Shown: positions 7,453-15,358 of the stretch, piece by piece
Numbering within the stretch: the stretch's first letter is position 1
Layout of the letters: the number at the start of each line of letters is the position of its first letter
Translations under genes and position numbers: made by a program
Notes under the pieces: generated by a model
Told to the model about the DNA's origin: nothing
Database searches by the model: none
What the model saw: the letters and a program-made list of their open reading frames with translations, nothing else
NCBI GenBank assembly: GCA_004283055.1
Contig: SHLP01000014.1
Coordinates: 1 to 47,091, forward strand
Length of the DNA: 47,091 nt
Direction: 5' to 3'
From: Deltaproteobacteria bacterium
Lineage (GTDB): Bacteria; Myxococcota_A; Polyangia; Polyangiales; Houyiibacteriaceae

Positions 7453-8393
7453 GGATTCTAGTGACCGGAGGTGCCGGCTTCATCGGCAGCCATGTCTCGG
7501 AAGCCGCTCTCGAAGCGGGCCACGAAGTGATGGTGGTCGACGACCTGAGCACGGGCAAGATCGAGAACCTTCCTCCAAGCGCGGAGTTTCACCCGATCGA
7601 CATTCGGAATCGCGACGCTTTCCGTGAGGCGGCGCTCCGTTTCGACCCCCATGCGATAAGCCATCACGCTGCTCAGGCGAGCGTTTCGTCGAGTGTGCGC
7701 GACCCCGTCGTCGATGCGGAAATCAACGTCCTGGGTTCGCTCCACGTGGCTTCGGTCGCTCTCGAGTGCGAGAGTCGTTTCGTCTTTTCGAGCACGGGCG
7801 GAGCGCTGTACGGAGAGGTCCCTGACGGGCAAGTCGCCGCTGAGGGCTGGGCGGCGCGTCCCTTGAGCCCCTACGCGTGCAGCAAAGCGAGCTTCGAGCT
7901 CTACCTACGGGCCTACGGGCAGGCCTCGGGGTTGCGCTATACGATTCTTCGCTACGGGAACGTATACGGGCCTCGGCAGGACCCTCACGGCGAGGCGGGC
8001 GTCGTCGCCATCTTCTTGCGACGACTGCTTTCCGCACAGCCGATTCAGGTGAACGCGCGGGCGACCGAGGGCGACGACGGCTGCGTTCGGGACTACGTGT
8101 TCGTGCGCGATGCCGTTCGGGCCAACCTCGCAGCATTTGAAGGCGTGCTCGACGGCCGCACGATCAACATCGCGACCGGGGTTGGGACTTCGACGCGCAC
8201 GCTCGCGGAGCGGCTCGTAGGCCTCGTCGACGAGCCGGCCGTCGTCAACGATGGCGCCTTCCGCGCTGGGGACTTGCAACGATCGGTTCTGGACCCCTCT
8301 GTGATGATTTCCGCCCTCGGCGAGCCCACCCCGCTGGAACAGGGGCTATCGGATACGACCGAGTGGTTTCGTGAAGAGGTGCAGTCGTCATGA
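7449..8393 (+). CDS. NAD-dependent sugar epimerase, UDP-glucose/GlcNAc 4-epimerase-like
   Basis: The product is 314 residues from a GTG that overlaps the upstream stop. The N terminus reads VRILVTGGAGFIGSHVSEAAL, a clear NAD-binding fold. VDDLSTG, SSTGGALYGE and SPYACSKASFELYL (Tyr and Lys of the YxxxK motif) are in the expected places, as is RYGNVYGPRQDP. The family includes GalE and the WbpP-type UDP-GlcNAc/GalNAc epimerases. Given that the next gene is a UDP-HexNAc dehydrogenase, UDP-GlcNAc to UDP-GalNAc interconversion is a reasonable inference, not proof. The stop overlaps the next start (ATGA). Confidence 0.9.
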   Translation: MRILVTGGAGFIGSHVSEAALEAGHEVMVVDDLSTGKIENLPPSAEFHPIDIRNRDAFREAALRFDPHAISHHAAQASVSSSVRDPVVDAEINVLGSLHVASVALECESRFVFSSTGGALYGEVPDGQVAAEGWAARPLSPYACSKASFELYLRAYGQASGLRYTILRYGNVYGPRQDPHGEAGVVAIFLRRLLSAQPIQVNARATEGDDGCVRDYVFVRDAVRANLAAFEGVLDGRTINIATGVGTSTRTLAERLVGLVDEPAVVNDGAFRAGDLQRSVLDPSVMISALGEPTPLEQGLSDTTEWFREEVQSS

Positions 8394-9667
8394 GTGAACG
8401 GATCGCGGTCGTCGGGCTCGGGTACGTGGGGCTTCCCGTTGCCTTGGCATTCGCTCGGAAATTCGAAGACACCGTCGGGTTCGACGTATCCGAGGCACGG
8501 GTCAAAGCGCTGACCGATCATCACGACTGGACCGGCGAGGTGACCCCATCGGAGCTCGAGCAAAGCAGACTGCGGCTCACGAGCGATCCGGCGGACCTTC
8601 GCGGCTGTACGTTTTTCGTCGTCGCGGTGCCGACGCCCATCGACTCGGACCGCCGCCCCGACCTCGGCCCGCTTCACTCGGCGACGCGGATCGTAGGCAG
8701 CGCCCTCGCTCCGGGCGCCGTCGTGGTTTACGAATCGACGGTTTACCCGGGCGTGACCGAAGAGCAGTGCGGACCGCTCCTCGCCGAAAGCTCGGGTCTA
8801 CGCCAGTCGCGCGATTTCAAGCTTGGATACTCGCCCGAGCGAATCAACCCCGGCGACAAGCTCCATACGTTCGAAAAGATCATCAAAGTCGTTGCTGGCG
8901 AAGATCCCGAAAGCTTGGAGCGCGTAGCTCGCACCTATGAAGCAGTCGTAGAGGCCGGCGTCCATCGCGCCTCTTCAATCAAAGTTGCCGAGGCCGCAAA
9001 GGTCATCGAAAACACGCAGCGCGACGTCAACATTGCGCTGATGAACGAGCTGGCGCTCATTTTCGACCGCCTCGAGATCTCTACGCGGGACGTGCTCCAG
9101 GCGGCCGGGACGAAGTGGAACTTTCTCGGCTTCACGCCGGGGCTCGTCGGCGGGCACTGCATCGGGGTCGACCCGTACTACTTGACCGCGAAGGCCGAAG
9201 CGCTCGGCTATCACCCTGAAGTCATTCTCGCCGGCCGTCGCATCAATGACGACATGGGCAAGTTCGTGGCGCAGCGCACCGTCAAGCTGCTTCGCAAGCA
9301 AGATCGCGTCATCAAAGGCGCGCGCATCGGGGTGCTCGGGCTCACGTTCAAAGAAAACGTCCCCGATTTGAGGAACAGCCGGGTTCCGGACATCATCGAG
9401 GAGCTTCGCGAATTCGGCATCGAACCGGTCGTTCACGATCCCATGGCGTCGGCGGAAGAAGCGATTCGGGAGTACGGGATCGAGCTCAGGCCGTTCGACG
9501 CGATTGCCGATTTGGATGGGTTGATCCTCGCCGTGCCCCATCGGCCGTACCTGGACCAGGTCGACCGAATCATCGCGAGCGTTCGCCGGGGCGGCGTGGT
9601 CATCGACGTGAAGTCCGTGCTCAGCGCCGACACGCTCCAGGGTGACCAGGTCTACTGGAGCCTCTGA
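8390..9667 (+). CDS. UDP-N-acetylhexosamine 6-dehydrogenase (WbpO/TviB-like)
   Basis: The product is 425 residues, the normal length for the UDP-glucose/GDP-mannose dehydrogenase superfamily. The NAD-binding motif VVGLGYVGLPVALAF is at residues 7-21. The catalytic cysteine is Cys257 in GLVGGHCIGVDPYYL, and the C-terminal domain starts at GVLGLTFKENVPDLRNSR. The FEKIIKVVAGE and VYESTVYPGVTE segments resemble the UDP-GalNAc dehydrogenases WbpO/TviB, which produce UDP-HexNAc uronic acids for acidic capsule or O-antigen. It is the last gene of the operon and ends 4 bp before the convergent export gene, with no terminator between. Confidence 0.92.
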   Translation: MSERIAVVGLGYVGLPVALAFARKFEDTVGFDVSEARVKALTDHHDWTGEVTPSELEQSRLRLTSDPADLRGCTFFVVAVPTPIDSDRRPDLGPLHSATRIVGSALAPGAVVVYESTVYPGVTEEQCGPLLAESSGLRQSRDFKLGYSPERINPGDKLHTFEKIIKVVAGEDPESLERVARTYEAVVEAGVHRASSIKVAEAAKVIENTQRDVNIALMNELALIFDRLEISTRDVLQAAGTKWNFLGFTPGLVGGHCIGVDPYYLTAKAEALGYHPEVILAGRRINDDMGKFVAQRTVKLLRKQDRVIKGARIGVLGLTFKENVPDLRNSRVPDIIEELREFGIEPVVHDPMASAEEAIREYGIELRPFDAIADLDGLILAVPHRPYLDQVDRIIASVRRGGVVIDVKSVLSADTLQGDQVYWSL

Positions 9668-9671
9668 GCGG

Positions 9672-10280
9672 CTAGAACATGCGCTCGGGGACGAAGATGA
9701 TGTCCCCGGCTGCAACTTCGATGTCGGCCGCCTGGCCCTTGGTCACACGGTCCACGGGGACGCGATAGCGAATGATCTCCTCGTCGATTCGCCGCGTGAC
9801 CACGGTGGCATCGCGGTCGGCAAGCGAGGAGAACCCGCCAGCCATGCTGATCGCCTGCACCACCGTCATGCCGGGTGCGAGCGCAAACGTTCCTGGATTT
9901 GCCACGGCTCCGACCACGCTCACGCGCTTCGATGCATACTCCTCGACGTAAACGGAGACGTGCGGCGCGCGCAGCAGGTCTCGGTCGACGAGCTCGGTCT
10001 GAATCTTCTGGGCGACTGCGCTTGGCTCCAAACCGCTCACCTGAACGGCGCCCAGAAGTGGAAAGTTGATGGTGCCATCGGGGGCGATTTGATGGCTGCC
10101 CGTCATCGCTTCCTCTCCGTAGACGCGGACCGAAAAGACGTCGCCAGGACCGAGTGTCGTGTCGTTGGTTGCCGGCGGCGGCACCTCGGTCACCTGGATG
10201 CCACGCTTGCTACAGGCAGACGCGCCAAAGGCGAGGGCGCTCAGCGCGGCGATCAGTAGAAGACGCGGATACCAAGCCAT
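9672..10280 (-). CDS. Short OPX (Wza-like) polysaccharide export lipoprotein
   Basis: The product is 202 residues. A signal peptide ends in ALAFGASAC, a plausible lipobox, so it should be a periplasmic lipoprotein. Residues about 42-115 form the polysaccharide export (PES) domain (LGPGDVFSVRVYGEE, then APDGTINFPLLGAVQVSGL), and about 120-175 form one SLBB domain (VSVVGAVANPGTFAL..MTVVQAISMAGG). The protein ends there at VPERMF. It lacks the extra SLBB domain and the C-terminal amphipathic helix with which E. coli Wza crosses the outer membrane. The gene overlaps the upstream beta-barrel gene by 28 bp. Short OPX proteins next to a barrel are the hallmark of composite OPX/beta-barrel translocons. 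Confidence 0.92.
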   Translation of the reverse strand: MAWYPRLLLIAALSALAFGASACSKRGIQVTEVPPPATNDTTLGPGDVFSVRVYGEEAMTGSHQIAPDGTINFPLLGAVQVSGLEPSAVAQKIQTELVDRDLLRAPHVSVYVEEYASKRVSVVGAVANPGTFALAPGMTVVQAISMAGGFSSLADRDATVVTRRIDEEIIRYRVPVDRVTKGQAADIEVAAGDIIFVPERMF

Positions 10281-11587
10281 GCTTCAAACCTCTGATAATC
10301 AGCGACCGGATCGAGCAGCACGTCTGAGCTCAGACCAACATAACGGAAGTCCGTGAAGTCCGCGAGGTATCCAAGGTCGGCAAACAGAGCCAGCCAGGGC
10401 TTGAATCGATACTCGCCGAAGATGCCGGCGTACACCCGCGTGCCCTCGCGGATCGGTTGGTTACCAATGAGGGTTCCGTCTGGGCTCAGCGCAAGGCCCG
10501 TCTTGTAGAAGGAGGCCCAGGCCTTGATCCCGAGTTGGAGAGCGCCCATCAGCGTGAACGTGGTGTCGGCGTGGATCCGGTTGAACAGCACGAAGTTGCC
10601 GATGAAAGACGGGCGAATGTCGCGATCGTAGCGGAGCGAAACCCCGATCGTGGGCCGAGCCTGCCAGCGCAACTCGACGCGAGCGATGACATCGTCAAAG
10701 CTCTGTCCAATCTCGTAGAAGCCGGCGGCATACCCCAGCATGGCGGTGAGCGAGAAGCGTTCGGTGATCGCGCCGTTGTAGCCAACCATGTTCGAGACGC
10801 GGTTGTTCTTCGAGAGCAGCGTCGGCGACGTGTCGATCTCGGTCGGGTTCACGAACTGTTGGTTTACGTACTCGACGTTGTACACCAGCGCGGAGGATGG
10901 AAAGAACAGCCAGCTGAAGGTTGCGGGCACCCGATGGCTGATGTTGTTTCCGTACCCGTAGATGTTCGCGTCGAAGAATTCGAGCCTGTTAGTGTAGCCA
11001 AGAGTGCCTTCGAGCAGCTGGCTCTTGCTTCGGCCAACTAGGTTGAGGGACGCCGTGTTCATGTTCCGGCCGTAGCTGATGGTCGTTCCCTGCTGCGTAT
11101 TCGGGTCCGAGAACGGCCGCGCCGTGCGCCGGAATTCGTCGTTGATGACCAGACTGAAGACCTTGGATGGATTGTAGGCGAAGTTGATGTGCGCATCGGC
11201 TCCGACGACGCCGCCGATGCGGTCCGTGAAGTAATGCAAGTAGTCTGCCCCAATCCCACCTCGGAACTGGATCTTCTGTGGCTCTGCAGCGTTGGCGTCG
11301 CCCTCGCTCTGGCGAATGGTTCCCTCCGTGGCGAGGTCGAGGTAGCCCTGGACGAGCAGGATGAACGACGAAAGCTCATCGGAGCTCTGAAGGAATACAT
11401 TCGAGTCGTAGCCGCCGCCTACAGAGAGACCGGGGTGCAGGACGAGCCTTCCCGCTTTGAAGCCCGGACCTTCGCGCGCGGCGCGGTCAGGGTCGAAGAC
11501 CTGCGCATCGGCGGTCGCGCTCAGCAAGGCGGTGCCCAGGACGGCCGCGAAAGCCAGAGCCAGCCCTAACGTCGAGCAACAGCGCAT
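10253..11587 (-). CDS. Outer-membrane beta-barrel, probable polysaccharide translocon subunit
   Basis: The product is 444 residues with a cleavable signal peptide (ALLSATADA-Q). The mature protein is built of alternating amphipathic strands rich in Tyr, Phe and Gly (VGGGYDSNVF, FRGGIGADYLHYF, EGTLGYTNRLEFF, YAGIFGEYRFKPW). It ends in GIRVFY, an aromatic C terminus typical of outer-membrane barrels. The size fits a barrel of roughly 16-18 strands. An AAGGGA ribosome-binding site precedes the ATG. It is co-transcribed and overlapping with the short OPX gene, which is the arrangement of Wzp/Wza pairs in Myxococcus. I infer that it supplies the outer-membrane pore that the short OPX protein lacks. 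Confidence 0.85.
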   Translation of the reverse strand: MRCCSTLGLALAFAAVLGTALLSATADAQVFDPDRAAREGPGFKAGRLVLHPGLSVGGGYDSNVFLQSSDELSSFILLVQGYLDLATEGTIRQSEGDANAAEPQKIQFRGGIGADYLHYFTDRIGGVVGADAHINFAYNPSKVFSLVINDEFRRTARPFSDPNTQQGTTISYGRNMNTASLNLVGRSKSQLLEGTLGYTNRLEFFDANIYGYGNNISHRVPATFSWLFFPSSALVYNVEYVNQQFVNPTEIDTSPTLLSKNNRVSNMVGYNGAITERFSLTAMLGYAAGFYEIGQSFDDVIARVELRWQARPTIGVSLRYDRDIRPSFIGNFVLFNRIHADTTFTLMGALQLGIKAWASFYKTGLALSPDGTLIGNQPIREGTRVYAGIFGEYRFKPWLALFADLGYLADFTDFRYVGLSSDVLLDPVADYQRFEAWLGIRVFY

Positions 11588-11629
11588 GATCCCTTGTCCC
11601 CCCCACTCATTACAACACCAAGCCGCTAG

Positions 11630-12229
11630 TTAGCTCACTCCGCTGACTGGTGGCGGGATGAATGGAACCGGCCAGTCGAACACCGGGGTCGTCACGGCAG
11701 GATTCTCATCTGGGACGAAAAGATCAACGTCTTCTCGCACTCGTGTCTCGCCTGTGTCGAAGAGGTCTTGCCCCACGCACTGGTTGGCGGCCTGGGCCAG
11801 AGCCTTCGACTTCTGGGAGAGGACGGCGATTACCGTGGACTCGTGGTTGCTGCTGCCGGAGTCCCTGGCGGCAATCGCTTTGCCGAGCGCCTTCTGCCGA
11901 CGCTTCATGCTCTGAAGGCTGGCGTTGCACTGGTCGAGCTTGTCTTTGAGGCAGGTCGCGCGAATGATGTCCTTCTCCCGCTTGGCGCTTTTGAGCGCCT
12001 CCGATTGCGCCTTGCAGCTGGCCGATGCGCTCTTCACCGCAGACTTCGCTGCCTTCGTCTGCGCTGCCGGAGAGAGCGCTCGGGCCTCGTCGCGGGCGCC
12101 CAGCGGCTCGACCTGGATGACGTCGACCGTCGAGTCGCCGGCCTCCTGAGCGACGGCATACCCCAGGCTCCCTCCGGCCAAGATCATGGCCGCGAGCGCC
12201 TGCCCAGCGATTCCCATCCGTCTAAACAT
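11630..12229 (-). CDS. Unknown secreted helical protein, first gene of the OPX/barrel operon
   Basis: The product is 199 residues from ATG 12229, which has a good ribosome-binding site (AGGGGAT) 7 bp upstream; a TTG three bases earlier is less likely. The signal peptide ends near GYAVAQ. Residues about 50-150 are Ala/Lys/Ser-rich and predicted helical, with four cysteines (SASCKAQ, RATCLKDK, LDQCNAS, ANQCVGQ) that could bridge helices. The C terminus is acidic, then proline-rich (FDWPVPFIPPPVSGVS). I recognise no family. It lies 42 bp upstream of the barrel gene on the same strand, so it is probably co-expressed with the export pore. A periplasmic accessory of the translocon is the simplest inference. 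Confidence 0.8.
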   Translation of the reverse strand: MFRRMGIAGQALAAMILAGGSLGYAVAQEAGDSTVDVIQVEPLGARDEARALSPAAQTKAAKSAVKSASASCKAQSEALKSAKREKDIIRATCLKDKLDQCNASLQSMKRRQKALGKAIAARDSGSSNHESTVIAVLSQKSKALAQAANQCVGQDLFDTGETRVREDVDLFVPDENPAVTTPVFDWPVPFIPPPVSGVS

Positions 12230-12253
12230 CAACGATCCCCTAAACTTGCGGCG

Positions 12254-12281
12254 ATTATACGCCGCACCATCTACGTGTCAA
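12254..12281 (-). promoter_or_regulatory. Perfect-consensus sigma-70 promoter of the OPX/barrel operon
   Basis: On the minus strand TTGACA (12281-12276) is followed after exactly 16 bp by TATAAT (12259-12254). Both hexamers match the sigma-70 consensus at all six positions. The -10 box lies about 22 bp upstream of the ATG at 12229, and the region is AT-rich compared with its surroundings. This should be a strong housekeeping promoter driving the secreted protein, the beta-barrel and the OPX lipoprotein. Confidence 0.85.
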
Positions 12282-12327
12282 CGTACGCTCAGTACAGTTA
12301 AGCAATATATATGCACCTATGGCGAAC

Positions 12328-13791
12328 TTAATTTTGAGGCTGGAAAACAAAGGGATAACGAAAGGTCACGCTGCCACCGTCGGGCCCCGGGTTGAATCGA
12401 AAGCGTCTGATGGTCCGCGTCACGCAGTCAGCGACGGCGGGGCTGCCGGTCGTATTCTCGCTGGCTTTGGCATTCGTCACATTGCCACGCTCCTGGATGG
12501 TGAACGTCACGGTGACCTTGCCAGATAGACTGGGGTTCTTGCGAAGCTCGGACTCGTAGCAGCGCTGGATCGACTTGAGGCGTTGCTTGATCTGACGTTG
12601 CACCAGCGCCTGATCGAACGCACCGCTGCCGCCTATGTCCCCGCCCGTGTTGAGCCCGACGTTTCCGCGCACCTGACGCTCCTTGACCGCCTGGCCTTCC
12701 TGTGCGGCCTTTCCTGCGCCCTTGCCCTTTTTGAGCGAGCCGAGGCCGGCTTTCTGCCCGCTGCCCCCGCCGCTTCTGGTTCGCAGCGTGCCCGCTTCGC
12801 TCTTCGTTGCGACGCCGACGCCGGACGCCTGTGCGAGGACATCCGCGGCGTTGCCGGTGACGGCCCCACCTGCGAGCACGTCACCGAGCGCGCCGCCCGA
12901 GCCGCCCAGCGCCCCCAAGAGCATCGCTTCAGCTTGCGCGGCGGCCTCTTGTGCGATGCGAGCGCGACCCTCGACGGTGGCTCCAGCCGCGTCTCCACCC
13001 GTCGGCGCCCTGCCCTCGGTCCTCGTCGGCTTTCGGTCAGGCGCCTTGCTCGCGGCTTTCGACTCTTCTTCCTCCTCGCCCTCGCCTTCTTCGATCGGCT
13101 CCTCTTGGACCGTGGGCGGTTCCATCGGGGCTTCGAAGATCAAACGCGCCAAGTTCTCGGGTACCTCCTCGACACCCTTCTCGACCTTCCAGTCGGCGTT
13201 CTCCATGTAGATGATGAACCCGAAGAACAGCATGTAGGAGAAGATCACCCAGGTGGTGAACGTCCAGTCGATGTTCTTGACGAAGCCGCGCTGGACCGCG
13301 GCCGGGAGCTGTGGCTTCGGGGTGATCGGTGGCGCAGCGACGAACTCGAAAAAGACCGTGAACTCGCCAATCTTGATATTGCCTCGCGACGTGTCGGCGA
13401 GCTTGATCTGGTAGTGGGTACCGGCGTTGCGCGCGGCTCCCGTGTCCCTGAGGTGCTCGAGCTTCTGCACGCCCCCTGGCAGAGCGATCTTTCCGGTCAT
13501 CTCGCCGGTGAAGTTCAGGATGTAGTCATCTCCGACCAGCTGGAAGAGCTCGAACCGCGACTCTAGCTTTGCGGGCAAGGTTCCGGCCCGAATGATGAGG
13601 TGGTTCTTAGCCGCGGTGCCGATCGAGACGGTCTCGCGCCTTCGAACGATCCGTTCTTCGACGATCTTCTTGTCCCGAAACAGACCGACGCGCAGGACTT
13701 TCGACCCCGCCTGCTTCCCGGGAACGGCCTGCATCGCCTGCGTCATGGCGCCAGGACGGGTTCCCCGCCTCGGACTTTGTGGTTGGGCCAT
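12328..13791 (-). CDS. FHA-like/TM/AgmX-PglI C-terminal (TonB-like) protein, GltG-like
   Basis: The product is 487 residues. After a short linker, residues about 32-150 resemble a divergent FHA-type beta domain (VLRVGLFRDKKIVEE..ETVSIGTAAKNHLII). One transmembrane segment lies near residues 180-197 (VIFSYMLFFGFIIYM). An acidic stretch follows (EEPIEEGEGEEEEE), then an Ala/Gly-rich linker. The last 100 residues form the AgmX/PglI C-terminal domain (VQRQIKQRLKSIQRCYESEL, then GKVTVTFTIQERGNV and a second Cys), a TonB-like fold. The order of cytoplasmic FHA-like domain, membrane span and periplasmic TonB-like domain is that of the gliding protein GltG/PglI. It is the last gene of the operon, overlapping the previous gene by one base. 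Confidence 0.85.
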   Translation of the reverse strand: MAQPQSPRRGTRPGAMTQAMQAVPGKQAGSKVLRVGLFRDKKIVEERIVRRRETVSIGTAAKNHLIIRAGTLPAKLESRFELFQLVGDDYILNFTGEMTGKIALPGGVQKLEHLRDTGAARNAGTHYQIKLADTSRGNIKIGEFTVFFEFVAAPPITPKPQLPAAVQRGFVKNIDWTFTTWVIFSYMLFFGFIIYMENADWKVEKGVEEVPENLARLIFEAPMEPPTVQEEPIEEGEGEEEEESKAASKAPDRKPTRTEGRAPTGGDAAGATVEGRARIAQEAAAQAEAMLLGALGGSGGALGDVLAGGAVTGNAADVLAQASGVGVATKSEAGTLRTRSGGGSGQKAGLGSLKKGKGAGKAAQEGQAVKERQVRGNVGLNTGGDIGGSGAFDQALVQRQIKQRLKSIQRCYESELRKNPSLSGKVTVTFTIQERGNVTNAKASENTTGSPAVADCVTRTIRRFRFNPGPDGGSVTFRYPFVFQPQN

Positions 13792-14045
13792 CAGAACGGC
13801 TCCTTTTGGACACTGCGAACGACTTTGCGAAGGAAGCTCGTGCGCAGCTCGAGCACTTCATAGCCCAGGTTGGATCGATTCAGGATGTAGAACGCGTTGG
13901 GTTTCTGGACGCGGCCCTCGATGACGATTTCCTCGAGCTGGATGACCCGTGGCTGCCGCTTCTTTGCGCCTTGAGCCAGCGCCACGCTTGCCGCCAACGC
14001 AACGAGCATCAGCGCGAGCAAGATAACCGAAGTCGCACGTTTCAT
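13791..14045 (-). CDS. Small secreted protein between the TPR lipoprotein and AgmX-like genes
   Basis: The product is 84 residues. A signal peptide (residues about 1-25, ending ASVALAQ) leads into a mature part of about 60 residues (RVIQLEEIVIEGRVQKPNAF, then ILNRSNLGYEVLELR). The I-x-L-E-E-I-V-I-E-G-R-V-Q-K-P pattern recalls the short peptide that precedes AgmX-type domains in other Myxococcota proteins, but I cannot name a family. Its start overlaps the upstream stop (ATGA) and its stop overlaps the AgmX-like start, so it is made in step with both. The coupling strongly supports a real gene despite its size. Confidence 0.75.
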   Translation of the reverse strand: MKRATSVILLALMLVALAASVALAQGAKKRQPRVIQLEEIVIEGRVQKPNAFYILNRSNLGYEVLELRTSFLRKVVRSVQKEPF

Positions 14046-15358
14046 GAGGCGCCTCCCTGTTCGCGTTCCATCTGCCGCCGCGCGCGCTTGATCATTCGAT
14101 CCAGATCGCGGAGATACTCCTCCGATTGGTCGTCTTTGGCTAGGCGCGGACCCATTTCGCTCCGATATCGATTGAGCTCGTCCACGGCCTTCTCGTATGC
14201 GGTGAGCGCGTCGAGGCCGGGAAAATCCCCAGCCGCAGATAGAAACAGGAGCCCCAGCCCGTAGTGCGCTTCAGGGAGCTTCGACTGGAGCTCGAGGGCC
14301 CGCCGGTAGGCCCGCTGAGATTCGGTCCACTGCTTGTTGGCCCGGTAGGCGTCGCCCAAGTTGACGTGGACGGCGGGAAGCGTGGGGACCAGGCGCTCCG
14401 CGGCCTGGAAGTGAGACAGCGCGCTCGGATAGTTGCCGCCTGCGAGGAGCTGGACGCCGAGTGCCATCTGAGCTTCGGCATAGCTCGGACGCAGCCGAAC
14501 GGCGCGTTCGTAGGCGGCCATCGCTTCGCGCAGACGCCCGGGCTCCGCCTTGAGCCTCTCACCGTCGAGGAAGTGAAGCTCGGCAACGTTAGGATCGACC
14601 TGCAGGGCCTGATCGAGGATCGAGTCGGCGAGCTCGTCACGGCCCTGCGCCCGGCTTGCTTTGAGCAGAGCGATCAGCGCGGGCACGAATCGCTCGTCGC
14701 ACTTGAGCGCGCGTCGCGCGGCCATCCAGGCTTCGTCGTAGCGTCTCGCCTCGACCAGGATCTCTGCGTACAGCGCCTGCAGCTCGAGGTTCGAGCGATA
14801 TCGATTCGCCAAGGGCTCCACGCTCGCGACCGCAGCTTGCACTTGCCCACGGCGGAGCTGAATCGTGGTCATGCCGCGGACAGCCGGCTCGTAGTCCGGC
14901 ACGATCGTCAACGCGCGTTGGTACTCGCTGAGGGCATCCTGTTCGTTGCCGGCGCGGTCGGCGAGCACGCCGAGATTGTACATCGCCGGGTACGCGCGCG
15001 GGTCGCGATTGAGCGCGCGTTGGAACTCCGCCCCCGCCTTTGCTGCATCGCCGGAAGCTGCCGCGCTCACGCCCGCGCTAAAGGACCTGGTCGCCTTAGA
15101 AGACATCGTCGGGCGAGCCGGCCGGCGGCACTGCTCGGCTTGCGTTGCGCCCCATGGGCTTGGTTCCGGTGTCTGTGCCCCCCCCGCAGTGCCGGACGGG
15201 CCGGGCTCAGCTTCCACGACCTCGCCGACGCCGGCGGGCGCTTCGCCGCCCGCGCTTGGCTCTGCGTCGACGGGCGCCGAAGTCGAGGAGCCTTTGCAGC
15301 CGTACATCGCCAACAGCGTCGCGGCGGTCAAGATCGTGCCCTGTACCCCCATATGCAT
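14042..15358 (-). CDS. TPR-repeat lipoprotein, GltE/AglT-like
   Basis: The product is 438 residues. The N terminus is hydrophobic and ends in LLAMYGC, a somewhat atypical lipobox, followed by a Ser/Glu/Pro-rich linker. From about residue 95 to the end there are roughly eight tetratricopeptide repeats (for example AYPAMYNLGVLADRAGNEQDALSEY is one, AEAQMALGVQLLAGGNYPSALSHF another, PAVHVNLGDAYRANKQWTESQRAY a third). TPR arrays bind partner proteins. By position and size it resembles GltE/AglT, the TPR lipoprotein of Myxococcus gliding complexes. The start overlaps the stop of the large TPR gene (ATGA). Confidence 0.85.
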   Translation of the reverse strand: MHMGVQGTILTAATLLAMYGCKGSSTSAPVDAEPSAGGEAPAGVGEVVEAEPGPSGTAGGAQTPEPSPWGATQAEQCRRPARPTMSSKATRSFSAGVSAAASGDAAKAGAEFQRALNRDPRAYPAMYNLGVLADRAGNEQDALSEYQRALTIVPDYEPAVRGMTTIQLRRGQVQAAVASVEPLANRYRSNLELQALYAEILVEARRYDEAWMAARRALKCDERFVPALIALLKASRAQGRDELADSILDQALQVDPNVAELHFLDGERLKAEPGRLREAMAAYERAVRLRPSYAEAQMALGVQLLAGGNYPSALSHFQAAERLVPTLPAVHVNLGDAYRANKQWTESQRAYRRALELQSKLPEAHYGLGLLFLSAAGDFPGLDALTAYEKAVDELNRYRSEMGPRLAKDDQSEEYLRDLDRMIKRARRQMEREQGGAS

